From the NCBI RefSeq assembly GCF_002967075.1, contig NZ_PUGE01000001.1, forward strand, positions 496,001 to 560,000: a DNA stretch of 64,000 bases, written 5' to 3'. Shown in pieces: positions 50,749 to 59,673 of the stretch. Each line of letters opens with the position of its first letter. Within the stretch, counting starts at the first letter, position 1. This DNA is from Corynebacterium sp. J010B-136. GTDB taxonomy: Bacteria; Actinomycetota; Actinomycetes; Mycobacteriales; Mycobacteriaceae. Position numbers and translations under genes: made by a program. The notes beneath the pieces were generated by a model. That model did no database searches, was not told the DNA's origin, and worked only from the letters and a program-made list of their open reading frames with translations.

Positions 50749-52467
50749 CTCGACTTTAACCGTCTTCTTACGCGCGCGGCGTTTCTTGCGCGGTGCAGGC
50801 AGGTTGCCTGCGGCGCGAAGGGCGGCGACGTGGTCTGCCAAAGCATCGACAAGCGCTGGCACGTCGGCGACTTCTGGGACAACGTCAACGCGCAGCCCCA
50901 TCTCTTCTGCCGCGGCCTTCGTGGATGGGCCGATGCACGCAATGATGGTGCGCTGGTGCGGCTTGCCAGCAATGCCGACAAGGTTGCGCACGGTGGAGCC
51001 CGAAGTAAAGGCCACGGCATCAAAGCCACCGGATTTAATCATGTCGCGAACTTCAGCTGAAGGCGGTGCCGCGCGCACGGTGCGATAAGCCACGACGTCA
51101 TCAACTTCCCAGCCCAAAGCTTCTAGGCCGGTGACCAAAGATTCGCCTGCGATATCAGCGCGTGGCAAAAGTACGCGACCGACAGCGTCGATATCCTCGA
51201 CGAAGTTCGGGAATACATCCACCAGACCTTCAGCATTTTGACGGTTTGGCTTTGGCAAGACCTCAGGGCTCATGCCCTTTTCGCGGATGGCATCGGCGGT
51301 CTTCTCCCCCACGGCAGCGAGGTTGACACCGGCGAAATCACGCGCATCTAGGCCAAGTTCAGCAATCTTGTCCCACACCGCGGTCACGGCGTTAACCGAT
51401 GTAAACACGATCCACTTGTAGCGGCCTTCCACAATGCCCTTGATTGCGCGATCCATCTGCGCAGGGTTACGGGGTGGCTCCACAGAAATCGTTGGTACCG
51501 ACTGCGGAATTGCACCATAGGAGGCCAAGCGCGCAGACATCGCTGCGGCCTGCGCCTTGGTGCGTGGCACTAAGACGCGCCAGCCATACAAGGAGCGGTT
51601 TTCCCACCACGAGTACTTCGTGCGGTCGTCAAAACTACGTCCCAAAGTAATCACTAAATGCCCTACTAACTCAGCATTAAGCTTGCCGATGGTCCCCAGG
51701 TTCGTTTCATAGGTGCGCTGCAAACGGGTGGTGCCGTGCACAGTTACAAACGCTTCCATCTCTGACGGCAATCCGCGAGACAAAAGCTCCTGGGAAATCA
51801 AGGGCAGATGCTCAGCTGTTGCTTGTAAAACCAAAGGTTGCGCCGCCTGGGCCAAAAGATCCCAGTCCACATCCCCGTCGGTGACATCCGCTTCCGTGTA
51901 CGTCGAGCCCAATGCCAGACCAGCAAAAGAGGGCACGGTCGAAGGCAAAGACATACCTGGCACGACCTGGAACTCTAAGCCCGCAGCAGCCACAGCGGAG
52001 ATTTCCGCCTTAATGGATGCGCGGTTTAAAGGGTTGCCGGATACCAGACGAATAACGTCTAAAGATTCCGGGTGCGAGTGCTCCACAGCAAAAGCCTGAG
52101 CATCTTCTAAGCCCTGCTGGACTGCAGCAACGTTGGCCTCTACCCCGGATTCACCGTTGGTAGGAGTTGCTTCGCGCAATTCCGCCGCAGTCGGTGCTGC
52201 TGGACGAGGTGGCTTGCGGCGTGCGCCTTGCGCCTTCGCGTCCGCCACCATCTGCTCATATTCAGCTTCATGGGCCGCAAGCTTGTCTTCAGGGACAGGA
52301 AGCGCGGTGCCGACTATGTCTCTTACGCCGTTTAATACCTCAGGGTCTACGATCGCTATCGCATTGTGGGCTAGCACTTCACGGGCGCGAACGGTCAGTA
52401 ACTCAGGATTTCCTGGGCCTGCGCCAACGAAGATAACTTTGCCAAGCTGGGGCACGGCATTGCTCAT
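50743..52467 (-). CDS. hemD: Fused uroporphyrinogen-III C-methyltransferase / uroporphyrinogen-III synthase
   Basis: A 574-residue bifunctional protein. Residues about 8-260 are a SUMT/CobA-like methylase (VIFVGAGPGNPELLTVRAREVL, later VVPGMSLPSTVPSFAGLALG). Residues about 275-560 are a HemD-type synthase (GWRVLVPRTKAQAAAMSARL, VFTSVNAVTAVWDKI, FDAVAFTSGSTVRNLV), followed by a basic tail with KKRRARKKTVK. The HemD domain closes the tetrapyrrole ring; the methylase would divert urogen III toward siroheme/cobalamin. The fusion is known in actinobacteria. Some methylase residues look divergent, so methylase activity is uncertain. The ATG at 52467 is preferred to 52515. Confidence 0.9.
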   Translation of the reverse strand: MSNAVPQLGKVIFVGAGPGNPELLTVRAREVLAHNAIAIVDPEVLNGVRDIVGTALPVPEDKLAAHEAEYEQMVADAKAQGARRKPPRPAAPTAAELREATPTNGESGVEANVAAVQQGLEDAQAFAVEHSHPESLDVIRLVSGNPLNRASIKAEISAVAAAGLEFQVVPGMSLPSTVPSFAGLALGSTYTEADVTDGDVDWDLLAQAAQPLVLQATAEHLPLISQELLSRGLPSEMEAFVTVHGTTRLQRTYETNLGTIGKLNAELVGHLVITLGRSFDDRTKYSWWENRSLYGWRVLVPRTKAQAAAMSARLASYGAIPQSVPTISVEPPRNPAQMDRAIKGIVEGRYKWIVFTSVNAVTAVWDKIAELGLDARDFAGVNLAAVGEKTADAIREKGMSPEVLPKPNRQNAEGLVDVFPNFVEDIDAVGRVLLPRADIAGESLVTGLEALGWEVDDVVAYRTVRAAPPSAEVRDMIKSGGFDAVAFTSGSTVRNLVGIAGKPHQRTIIACIGPSTKAAAEEMGLRVDVVPEVADVPALVDALADHVAALRAAGNLPAPRKKRRARKKTVKVEG

Positions 52468-52610
52468 TAAAGGTTCTTTTCTAATATCAACGGCAATCAG
52501 GACGGTCTTTATCACACGCCACCATCTACAACGTGCCGATGACTGCGCTGTGCGCTAAAGACCGTTGAGCCAATGTGGAAAACGGAAAATATGAACTGGT
52601 CATTACTGCC

Positions 52611-52637
52611 AAAAGCCCAGGGTTTTCCAACCCTGGG
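52611..52637 (-). terminator. Terminator downstream of hemC
   Basis: CCCAGGGTT (52616-52624) pairs with AACCCTGGG (52629-52637); on the minus strand CTTTTGG follows. It lies in the 297-base gene-free interval between hemC and hemD (52468-52764), about 128 bases after the hemC stop, so hemA-hemC and hemD are probably separate transcripts. I see no gene or RNA in the rest of that gap. Confidence 0.75.
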
Positions 52638-52764
52638 GGCCCTTAAAGGGAGCCGATAAAACATCCGCAATAGACCTTGTGATATTTACACCATATAAGT
52701 TGAATAGGCAGCAATCAAAACCCGCGCCTATATCAGGTGCCATCTCACACCTATTTAATGGCTC

Positions 52765-53667
52765 CTAGCTGGCTTCAATGATTTCAAAAGCGCCCTGTTC
52801 AATAAGTGCTTCCGCGACCTTCACGCCGATTTCATAAGCATTTTCCAACGGTCCGGTTTCAGAGGCGACTGCCTGACGGGAGCCGTCGAGGGCAAAGACG
52901 CCGCCGTGGACGGTAATAATATCCTCATCAATCACAGAGGTTGCAGCCACCGGTGCGGTGCATCCTGCTTCCAGGCGGCGCAAGATGGCGCGCTCGCCTG
53001 CTGCCTGCAGACCGGCCTTGGCATCTGCAATGGAATTAATCGCGTTGACCAACTCTGCATCTTCAGCGTTGGTCTCCACAGCCAGCGCGCCTTGCGCTGG
53101 TGCTGGCATCAGCACATCAGGGGAAAATACCTGGGTTGCGCGGTCGGCATACCCGGCGCGCACTAATCCGGCATAAGCGAGCATGACTGCGTCGAGTTCG
53201 CCATCGGTGACATAAGACATACGCGTTTCAATATTGCCGCGCAGCGGGCGAATATCTAGATCTGGACGCAGTGCCTTGAGCTGCGAAATACGACGTGGCG
53301 CTGAGGTACCAACCTTGGCGCCTTCAGGAAGCTCATCCAAGGTCAGACCATCGCGTGCGATCAGTGCTTCACGGTTGTCCTCGCGCTTGGGCACGATGAG
53401 GTGAAAGCGCTCATCGGGCGCGGTCGGCAAATCCTTGAAAGAGTGCACGGCGATATCGCATTCTTGCGCATGCAGTGCTTCACGCAAAGCGTGGGTAAAT
53501 ACCCCAACACCGATGCGCTCAACCGGCGCCATATTGATATCGCCTTCGGTGGTCACGATGTGTAATTCACTAGGCGTGCCATTATCTGTAATCCAGTCAC
53601 GCACATGCCCTGCCTGGGTGGTGGCAAGTTTGGATCCACGGGTGCCAATCTTTTTCAATTCAGCCAT
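52765..53667 (-). CDS. hemC: Hydroxymethylbilane synthase (porphobilinogen deaminase)
   Basis: A 300-residue enzyme polymerising four porphobilinogens onto a dipyrromethane cofactor. The N-terminal [16 protein letters not shown], the catalytic Asp/Arg regions [16 protein letters not shown] and [12 protein letters not shown], and the cofactor-cysteine site [16 protein letters not shown] (Cys near 235) are present. It lies two bases after the hemA stop and is co-transcribed with it. Confidence 0.96.
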   Translation of the reverse strand: MAELKKIGTRGSKLATTQAGHVRDWITDNGTPSELHIVTTEGDINMAPVERIGVGVFTHALREALHAQECDIAVHSFKDLPTAPDERFHLIVPKREDNREALIARDGLTLDELPEGAKVGTSAPRRISQLKALRPDLDIRPLRGNIETRMSYVTDGELDAVMLAYAGLVRAGYADRATQVFSPDVLMPAPAQGALAVETNAEDAELVNAINSIADAKAGLQAAGERAILRRLEAGCTAPVAATSVIDEDIITVHGGVFALDGSRQAVASETGPLENAYEIGVKVAEALIEQGAFEIIEAS

Positions 53668-53669
53668 GG

Positions 53670-55022
53670 TTAAACATCCTTTCCGGAAACGGAAGCATCA
53701 AGATTTTCGGGGAGCTCTTTGACATCTACGGATACACCGGAGCCTTCAAGCTGCAGTCCAAATAGTTCTTGAAGTGCAGTTTCATGGCTCACGGTACCAG
53801 AATTTGCGGCGAGTTTCTTCGCACGCACGGTCGGCTCATGGAGAAGTTTGTCTACTACGCGCTTTAAGGCTTGGGAGACATCACCAATTTGTTCATCCGT
53901 TAAATCGGGAGATTTTTGATGCAGGCGACCCAATTCGCATTCCACGACTTCAGCGGCACGTCGACGCAAAGCTGCAACCGCTGGAACAATCTCGCGCACA
54001 CGCTGCGCAGAGCTATATGCCTCGAGTTCTTCGCGCACAATAGCGCGCGCTGCCACCTGGGGGTCGGCGCCGCCTGCGACTTCAGTATCGGCCGCATCGA
54101 GCGAATGGCTCAGGCGCTCGATATTGATCAAGGTAACGTTGTCTAGCTCTGCCACGGAATTATCAATATCGCGCGGCAATGACAGGTCAATGATCATTAA
54201 GTTATGCCCCGCTGGAATATCTTGCTTGGTCAGCGTGAAATCCTGGGCGCCGGTGGCGGAGATGACCACGTCGACATCGTCAAGCACTGCGGTACGGCGG
54301 TGAAATTCGATGGCCTCAGCGTGCACCCCGGCCTCGTGGGCATGGCCTGCAAGACGTTCTGCACGATCGAAAGTACGGTTGGCAATAATGAGCTTGTCGA
54401 TGCCCAACCGGCCCGCCTGCGTCGCAGCCAAAGAAGACATCGCGCCCGCACCCAAAACCAAAGCGGTCTTGCCCTTGAGATCCACTGCCCCCATAGCCAT
54501 CATGGCTTGGTCGAAGGCGAAAGAAACCATAGAGGAGCCAGCTTCATCAATATCGGTTTCAGAGTGCACGCGCTTACCGGTGTGCAGTGCCGACTGCGCA
54601 AGCGCATGAATACGTGGCCCGACCGCGCCCTGCTCAGCTGCTAGCTGGTAAGCCGTACGCACCTGACCGATAATTTGTTGCTCTCCGACCACCATCGAGT
54701 CCAGCCCGGCGGTAACCGTGAGCAAGTGCTCTGCTGCGGCATCGGCATAACGCACGTATAAATATCCGCGTAGCTCATCTTCATCTACGCCAGAATTGCC
54801 GGCTAGTACCTTCACCACATCTTGCACGCCGGTGTGGAAAGAATTGGTCACGGTGTAGACCTCTAAGCGGTTGCACGTTGACACAATCATTGCCTCAGAC
54901 AACGAAGGCTTTGAAACTAAAACTTCACACGTATCATTGCGAACCGTGTCATCCATACTGAGCCGTTCAAGCAGTGCCACTGGGGCTGACTGGTGGGACA
55001 TTCCCACAACGAGCATGCTCAT
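53670..55022 (-). CDS. hemA: Glutamyl-tRNA reductase
   Basis: A 450-residue enzyme, the first step of C5-pathway heme synthesis, making glutamate-1-semialdehyde for HemL. The catalytic Cys is in [14 protein letters not shown], the HQSAPV and [15 protein letters not shown] motifs follow, and the NADPH-binding [14 protein letters not shown] domain and helical dimerisation domain come later. The start is decided by the ribosome site: GGAGG at 55030-55034 is seven bases before the ATG at 55022 but only one base before the ATG at 55028. The 220-base upstream region is gene-free; no regulatory site was identified there. Confidence 0.95.
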   Translation of the reverse strand: MSMLVVGMSHQSAPVALLERLSMDDTVRNDTCEVLVSKPSLSEAMIVSTCNRLEVYTVTNSFHTGVQDVVKVLAGNSGVDEDELRGYLYVRYADAAAEHLLTVTAGLDSMVVGEQQIIGQVRTAYQLAAEQGAVGPRIHALAQSALHTGKRVHSETDIDEAGSSMVSFAFDQAMMAMGAVDLKGKTALVLGAGAMSSLAATQAGRLGIDKLIIANRTFDRAERLAGHAHEAGVHAEAIEFHRRTAVLDDVDVVISATGAQDFTLTKQDIPAGHNLMIIDLSLPRDIDNSVAELDNVTLINIERLSHSLDAADTEVAGGADPQVAARAIVREELEAYSSAQRVREIVPAVAALRRRAAEVVECELGRLHQKSPDLTDEQIGDVSQALKRVVDKLLHEPTVRAKKLAANSGTVSHETALQELFGLQLEGSGVSVDVKELPENLDASVSGKDV

Positions 55023-55248
55023 GAACATTCCTCCACGTGTACGAGTGCAGCGACAACAGCAACGACAGCGATGACTTTCAAGGCTTCATCCGGGCTTTAA
55101 AGCTGGCGCCAAAGGCAGCGTCATTAGGGGATTTCAGCGTGTCACACGCAGCACTACGTATATCAATAAAAAGTACGATAACTTACATCAAACCAAAGGA
55201 TACCCTTTTAGGCGACGGATCCCGAACTGCAGCCTATGCGCACGTGTT

Positions 55249-55464
55249 TTAAGAAAGCTCAGCAGCTAATTCTTCGTTGTCGACTTCCCAGGCGCTAAAT
55301 TCTTCACCATCAACTACTACAACCGGTACACGGTCACCGTATTCCGCCGCGAGCTCCGGATCGTGGTCAACATTACGCACCACTAATTCAGCACCTGCTA
55401 CAGCAACAACTGGTGTGATTTGCTCATGAACACGCTTGCACGATCCGCAGGTGGTGCGAACCAT
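55249..55464 (-). CDS. Glutaredoxin-like (DUF836-type) small redox protein
   Basis: At least 71 residues of a thioredoxin-fold protein. The redox motif RTTCGSCKRVHEQI has a CxxC, then VVRNVDHDPELAAEYGDRVPVVVVDGEEF with the cis-Pro loop and a short end. Conserved neighbours (HAD phosphatase, hemA) match the mycobacterial order. The start is odd: a perfect AAGGAGG at 55489-55495 precedes only non-canonical codons (ATC at 55482, in frame and six bases away), and the first in-frame TTG (55467) and ATG (55464) are more than 20 bases away. Protein starting at ATC would open IHTVELMVRTTC. I list the ATG. Confidence 0.75.
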   Translation of the reverse strand: MVRTTCGSCKRVHEQITPVVAVAGAELVVRNVDHDPELAAEYGDRVPVVVVDGEEFSAWEVDNEELAAELS

Positions 55465-55595
55465 CAATTCGACGGTATGGATAACGCTCCTCCTTAAATT
55501 CTCCGCTTGCTACCTTCAACAAGACGGGTGGGCTGAAAACCATTACTATAGAAACATTACTGAAATTAAGTTTTAACTTCTTCCCCAGGAACGCG

Positions 55596-56657
55596 ATGAC
55601 ATCTCACCCTACCCCTCCCGGCTTTCCAGATTCTCCTCGCGATTTCTTAGCCAACTGGACCGCTAGCCGCGGCAACCTGCGTAATTTCCTAGAAAATACC
55701 TACCTGCCGCCGATTGATGATGAAGCGCAGCGTGAAGCTGGTGAAGCAGCCGCTGCCGCTGCTATTAATGAGGTCTATGACCTCGATTTAGATTCTTATG
55801 CCAAAGGTGTTGACTCTGTTTCCGGCTCTTTTGATGCCGCTGGTGCCAAACACATCACCGCCGCAGATCCCGATATTCCTATCGATAGCGGCACCGCAGC
55901 CTTTTTCGATGTTGATAACACTCTGATTCAGGGTTCCTCGCTGATTTCTTTTGGTCTTGGGCTTGCGCGCAAAAGGTTTTTAACCTTCAAACAAATCAGA
56001 ACTATTGCGTGGAAGCAGCTGAAATTCCGTATCTCCGGCAAAGAAAATGCCCAAGATGTGGATAAAGGCCGCGAATTGGCCCTGGATTTTTTCAAAGGCC
56101 GCTCGGTAGAAGACATGGTGGCCTTGTGTGAAGAAATCGTCGATGACTCGATGGCTAGGCGTGCATACCCTGGCACCCGCGAATTAGCGCAGATGCATCT
56201 CGATGCTGGCCAGCAGGTCTGGCTGGTGACCGCAACGCCGGTGCAGCTGGCACAGATTCTCGCGCATCGCTTTGGTTTTACCGGCGCGCTCGGCACCGTA
56301 GCTGAGGTCAAAGACGGCAAATTCACCGGCAAGTTAGTGGGCGATATTTTGCACGGGCCTGGTAAACGTCATGCGGTGGCGGCACTGGCAACCATCGAAA
56401 AGCTCGATCTTTCCCGTTGTACTGCCTATTCTGATTCCGCCAATGACGTGCCGATGCTATCCATGGTCGGCACCGCCGTTGCTATTAACCCCGACCGGAA
56501 ATTACGCGATATTGCCGAAGATAGAGATTGGCTCATCCGCGATTACCGTTCGGTGCGCCGCGCTATTCGCGCCTATGGCCTCCCAGCTCTTATCACCGCG
56601 GCTTTCTCTTTTGGTAGCTGGCGCTTCTTACTCAAGCGCGGTAGTAAGGGGCAATAA
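55596..56657 (+). CDS. HAD-IB family phosphatase (SerB1-like)
   Basis: A 353-residue hydrolase. After a disordered N-terminus, the HAD core opens with AAFFDVDNTLIQGSS (nucleophile DVDNT at 105-109). Motif II is the WLVTATPVQLAQIL run, motif III Lys is in HGPGKRHAVAAL, and motif IV is CTAYSDSANDVPMLSMVG. A C-terminal hydrophobic region (about 325-345) may touch the membrane. TIGR-type IB hydrolases of this kind occur beside hemA in mycobacteria (called serB1). Phosphoserine as substrate is not established. ATG 55596 has AGGA six bases upstream. Confidence 0.88.
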   Translation: MTSHPTPPGFPDSPRDFLANWTASRGNLRNFLENTYLPPIDDEAQREAGEAAAAAAINEVYDLDLDSYAKGVDSVSGSFDAAGAKHITAADPDIPIDSGTAAFFDVDNTLIQGSSLISFGLGLARKRFLTFKQIRTIAWKQLKFRISGKENAQDVDKGRELALDFFKGRSVEDMVALCEEIVDDSMARRAYPGTRELAQMHLDAGQQVWLVTATPVQLAQILAHRFGFTGALGTVAEVKDGKFTGKLVGDILHGPGKRHAVAALATIEKLDLSRCTAYSDSANDVPMLSMVGTAVAINPDRKLRDIAEDRDWLIRDYRSVRRAIRAYGLPALITAAFSFGSWRFLLKRGSKGQ

Positions 56658-56721
56658 CCCTAGTGGGGCGCGTACACCCACCACCTGCAGCCGGTATCAA
56701 TTAATACGCGGCATTTCACGA

Positions 56722-56765
56722 AAAAGGCTCTGAGTTCCCACCGAAGTGGAGACTCAGAGCCTTTT
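56722..56765. terminator. Bidirectional terminator between HAD gene and bS22
   Basis: AAAAGGCTCTGAGT (56722-56735) pairs perfectly with ACTCAGAGCCTTTT (56752-56765). The A and T runs at the stem base provide a T-tail in both directions; it ends 12 bases from the bS22 stop. Confidence 0.93.
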
Positions 56766-56776
56766 GCTAGCAAGAT

Positions 56777-56878
56777 TTACTTGCCCAACTTACGACGCTG
56801 CACGCGGGTGCGACGAAGCATCTTGCGGTGCTTCTTCTTGGACATGCGCTTACGACGCTTCTTAATAACTGAACCCAT
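56777..56878 (-). CDS. Small ribosomal protein bS22 (AURKAIP1/COX24 domain)
   Basis: A 33-residue, extremely basic protein ([20 protein letters not shown] and then [13 protein letters not shown]) with no acidic residues. It matches the actinobacterial bS22 protein found in mycobacterial 30S subunits (the Rv0500B position). AAAGG lies about 11 bases before the ATG. Its placement between the HAD gene and the BldC-like gene, near proC, is the same as in Mycobacterium tuberculosis. Confidence 0.92.
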   Translation of the reverse strand: MGSVIKKRRKRMSKKKHRKMLRRTRVQRRKLGK

Positions 56879-57066
56879 AGGAGGTTTCCTTTCGAACTTT
56901 TAGTACGTACTAAACCTGTCAGCTCCTTGCCCGCTCAAGGTGCACTCTTTAGCAGGCCGCAGCCAGAATCGGCGCGCGGGCGCTGACACGAATGCCAACC
57001 ATTCTACTGATCGAAGTACCAGCTAACCAAAACGCCCCTTGTTTAGACACTTCCATGGGCATACAA

Positions 57067-57120
57067 CAGCGCCCTCCACCTTCTGTCCACAACAAGTGAG
57101 ACACAAAGAGGAGGGCGCTG
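57067..57120 (-). terminator. Hairpin terminator of the BldC-like gene
   Basis: CAGCGCCCTCC (57067-57077) pairs perfectly with GGAGGGCGCTG (57110-57120); loop of 32 bases. On the minus strand it follows the BldC-like stop by 21 bases and ends in TTGTATG, a weak T-tail. The region from there to bS22 (56879-57066) holds only the bS22 promoter area. Confidence 0.65.
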
Positions 57121-57141
57121 CGAGAGCTTGTGCAGGAAGGA

Positions 57142-57333
57142 TTATCCAACGTCGTAGACGGAGTTATTCAAGTAATCCTGAACTGCCTTGTCGTTAACGC
57201 GGAAAGAACGTCCCACGCGAACAGCTGGCAGGTCACCTGCGTGAACCAATCGGTACACAGTCATCTTCGAGACGCGCATGATATCCGCGACCTCTGCGAC
57301 AGTGAGAAAGGTTCCTTTATCTTCATTAGCCAT
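57142..57333 (-). CDS. BldC-like single-domain MerR/excisionase-fold HTH protein
   Basis: A 63-residue DNA-binding protein. It is almost entirely the winged-HTH of the MerR/excisionase fold: FLTVAEVADIMRVSKMTVYRLVHAGDLPAVRVGRSFRVNDKAVQDYL. It corresponds to the small regulator next to proC in mycobacteria (the Rv0500A position) and is similar to Streptomyces BldC, which binds cooperatively to direct repeats. The 263-base region upstream (57334-57596), between this gene and proC, is gene-free and contains its promoter; I see no further structure in it. Confidence 0.88.
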   Translation of the reverse strand: MANEDKGTFLTVAEVADIMRVSKMTVYRLVHAGDLPAVRVGRSFRVNDKAVQDYLNNSVYDVG

Positions 57334-57596
57334 AATTCAATACCTTTCAGCCCGAAACGCGCTGTAGGCTTCCCCTCCCACAGGATGATCACGCTCGTGC
57401 TGGAACCAGCCTAACGTGAAACATGTGACTAATGCGACTCAAGTGCAAAAATTTCCTGTCACAACTATTTATTTTACCCCCGTGGGTATCACACGTAGGT
57501 TATTTACCCTGCGCATAACTGGGGAACCATGAAGCTCTCAGAACACTTGAGTCAGATTTGTCACATTGTTTACAAAACGCCCGTCCGGCAAGTCTT

Positions 57597-58394
57597 CTAG
57601 TTCATCGAGCGGGTACGTTCAACGCACTTGTCGATAGCGCGGTAGAAGGCACCGCGGATGCCTGATTCTTCAAGTTCACGCAATGCCGCGACTGTCGTGC
57701 CGCCAGGAGAAGAGACTCCGTAGCGCAGACTGCTGGCGTTTTGCTCTGACTCCACCAACAGTTGACCAGCACCAGCTGCGGTCGAATTAGCCAATTCTGA
57801 TGCCTGTTGACGAGTCAGACCCAGGTTCACGCCGGCATCGATAAGCGCTTCGGTCACGAGGAAGTAGTAGGCCGGGCCCGAGCCAGCCAACGCGGCAGCC
57901 ACGTCCATTTTGTCTTCAGTAACTTCCAAGACCTTGCCCACCGTCGATAGGAGCTCTTTAACGGTGTCTAGCTGCTCGCTGGTGACGTTTTGTCCGGGCA
58001 CGACGATATTCATGCCATTTCGCACCAGCATCGGCGTATTTGGCATCGAACGCACCACTGGAACCTTTGGCCCCACTGCACCCTCAAGCTTATCGAGGGT
58101 AATTGCTGCAGCCATGGAAACAACCACCGCGTTCTCTGCGAGGCTGTCGTTGATTTCAGCGAACATCTCCACGATCGCATAAGGCTTTACGCACACGAAG
58201 ACAACATCAGCGCCTTTCACCGCTTCATGGTTATCGTCCGTGGTTTTTACCTTGTAGGTTTCTTCAAACTCTTCCCGGCGTTCCGCGCGACGGTTGGTTA
58301 CTACAATGTCTTGTCCATCAAATCCTGATGCGATGAGCCCACCGGTTAAAGCTTCACCGATTTGGCCACCGCCGATTACTGCAATTTTTGTCAT
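57597..58394 (-). CDS. proC: Pyrroline-5-carboxylate reductase
   Basis: A 265-residue enzyme for the last step of proline synthesis. The N-terminal Rossmann motif is MTKIAVIGGGQIGEALTGGL. The family signature is in ELANSTAAGAGQLL and SSPGGTTVAALRELEESGIR, close to the C-terminus, with the GSGPAYYFLVTEALIDAGV dimer region before it. The ATG at 58394 is chosen over an upstream TTG (58421), which would lie inside a terminator stem. Confidence 0.95.
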   Translation of the reverse strand: MTKIAVIGGGQIGEALTGGLIASGFDGQDIVVTNRRAERREEFEETYKVKTTDDNHEAVKGADVVFVCVKPYAIVEMFAEINDSLAENAVVVSMAAAITLDKLEGAVGPKVPVVRSMPNTPMLVRNGMNIVVPGQNVTSEQLDTVKELLSTVGKVLEVTEDKMDVAAALAGSGPAYYFLVTEALIDAGVNLGLTRQQASELANSTAAGAGQLLVESEQNASSLRYGVSSPGGTTVAALRELEESGIRGAFYRAIDKCVERTRSMN

Positions 58395-58417
58395 GCGATC
58401 TAGCGTGCCAGATATTG

Positions 58418-58460
58418 ACAAAGCCGGCCACCACCATTTGGTAGTAACCGGCTTTTTAAA
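58418..58460 (-). terminator. Terminator of the Ala/Lys-rich protein gene
   Basis: An inverted repeat with AAAGCCGG (58420-58427) and CCGGCTTT (58448-58455) plus inner ACTACC/GGTGGT pairing. It lies just past the stop codon at 58479 in the minus direction and ends in CTTTGTC, upstream of proC. Confidence 0.75.
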
Positions 58461-58478
58461 ACTGCCCGAGATAAGTCT

Positions 58479-59669
58479 TTAGAGAATAATAATCAGCAGC
58501 GGGCCAAAGGTAAGAACCAAGCCGACAACAGCGGCCAAGGTCATGGAGACAGAATCGCGCGCGGTGCGCAGTGCGTGGACGATACCGACCATTGCACCGG
58601 TAACAACGAGCGCGAGAATGGAAACGATAATGCGGTCAAAGCGTCCCCACAGGACTTCAAATCCCTTGAAGACGATTGCGCCGAGGATAATCCCGATCAA
58701 CGCGAGCACCACGATGGCTACTGCGCTTAGCTTGCCGTCTTCTTCATCCTCAAAATCTTCGTCTTCACGCTGTGCCACTGCAGCATCACCGTGTGAGTCT
58801 GCAGGCACCACTGGGATTTCACCAGTTGCAGCATCTTCCACTTGTGGCGCATCTGCAGAAGCAACCGGCTTAGCCGCTGCAGTTTGCACTGGCATCACGG
58901 TGGTCTCGTCGGCCTTCGCTACTGCCTGCTTTGCTGCGGTCTTTTGCGCCTCAGGCTTTTGGGTCTCAGCCTTCGAAGAATCTGCTTCTACCTTGCTGAT
59001 GACGGTGGTGTCATCATTGCTCGGAGTATCAGCCTTCTTTTCAGTTTCAACCTCACTCGCAGCCTGTGGCTTAGCTGCTGCAGGAGCTTCCTTGGCCACA
59101 GAAGTATCTGCTGCCTTCGCATCTGCTTTGTCACTAGGCTTCGCCGCATTGGCAGCAGGAGTCTTTGACTCAGGCTTAGCGTCCTCAGGCTTAGCGCTCT
59201 CAGGTCGAGCGGCTTCGGTTTTAGCGGTGGTGGACTTAGCTGCAGAAGCTGGCTCAGCAGGAGCAGCCTTTGCGGAAGCTGCCGGGACATCAGCAGATTT
59301 AGAGTCAGCCGACTTGGCACCTGCAGGCTTGGCATCTGCAGACTTGGAAGTGTCAGAATCCGCTGGGGCGTTCGATGTCGATGGTTGCGTGGGTTTTTTC
59401 GCTGCTTGAGCTGCTGAAGCTGCGGCGGCAGCGGAGGTGTCTGTTTCAGAGTGACGGGAACGTGCTGGCTCCGACTGCACGCGCTTGATTGATCCGGTGA
59501 GCTCCGCAACTGAGATACCGCCCTCATCTAAGCTGCGGCGACGTCGACGGCGAGGCGCTTCCTTGCCGTCAGTTCCCTGTTCAGAGGCACCCGTACTGCC
59601 GCGGCGCTCCCGCTCTTTCGAGCTTCGAGCAAGCAGTTCGGCAACTGTTAATTGCTTATCCTCAGCCAT
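58479..59669 (-). CDS. Alanine/lysine/proline-rich membrane protein
   Basis: A 396-residue protein with no recognised domain. N-terminal ~35 residues (TVAELLARSSKERE) are followed by an RRRRRRS-like basic patch. A long low-complexity region (about 75-270) is built from short AKSAD, AKPE, AAKP repeats. Three helices at the C-terminus (about 315-335, 345-368 and 373-396) end the chain. The order, cytoplasmic repeats then membrane anchor, suggests a scaffold or DNA/polyphosphate-associated protein, but that is guesswork. It begins four bases after the ppx stop, so the two are co-transcribed. Confidence 0.72.
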   Translation of the reverse strand: MAEDKQLTVAELLARSSKERERRGSTGASEQGTDGKEAPRRRRRRSLDEGGISVAELTGSIKRVQSEPARSRHSETDTSAAAAASAAQAAKKPTQPSTSNAPADSDTSKSADAKPAGAKSADSKSADVPAASAKAAPAEPASAAKSTTAKTEAARPESAKPEDAKPESKTPAANAAKPSDKADAKAADTSVAKEAPAAAKPQAASEVETEKKADTPSNDDTTVISKVEADSSKAETQKPEAQKTAAKQAVAKADETTVMPVQTAAAKPVASADAPQVEDAATGEIPVVPADSHGDAAVAQREDEDFEDEEDGKLSAVAIVVLALIGIILGAIVFKGFEVLWGRFDRIIVSILALVVTGAMVGIVHALRTARDSVSMTLAAVVGLVLTFGPLLIIIL

Positions 59670-59673
59670 GTTC

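Noticed and set aside
58800-59450. CRISPR-like or phase-variable repeat in the Ala-rich gene
   Set aside because: Units are irregular, codon-based amino acid repeats with no equal spacers; no homopolymer tract.
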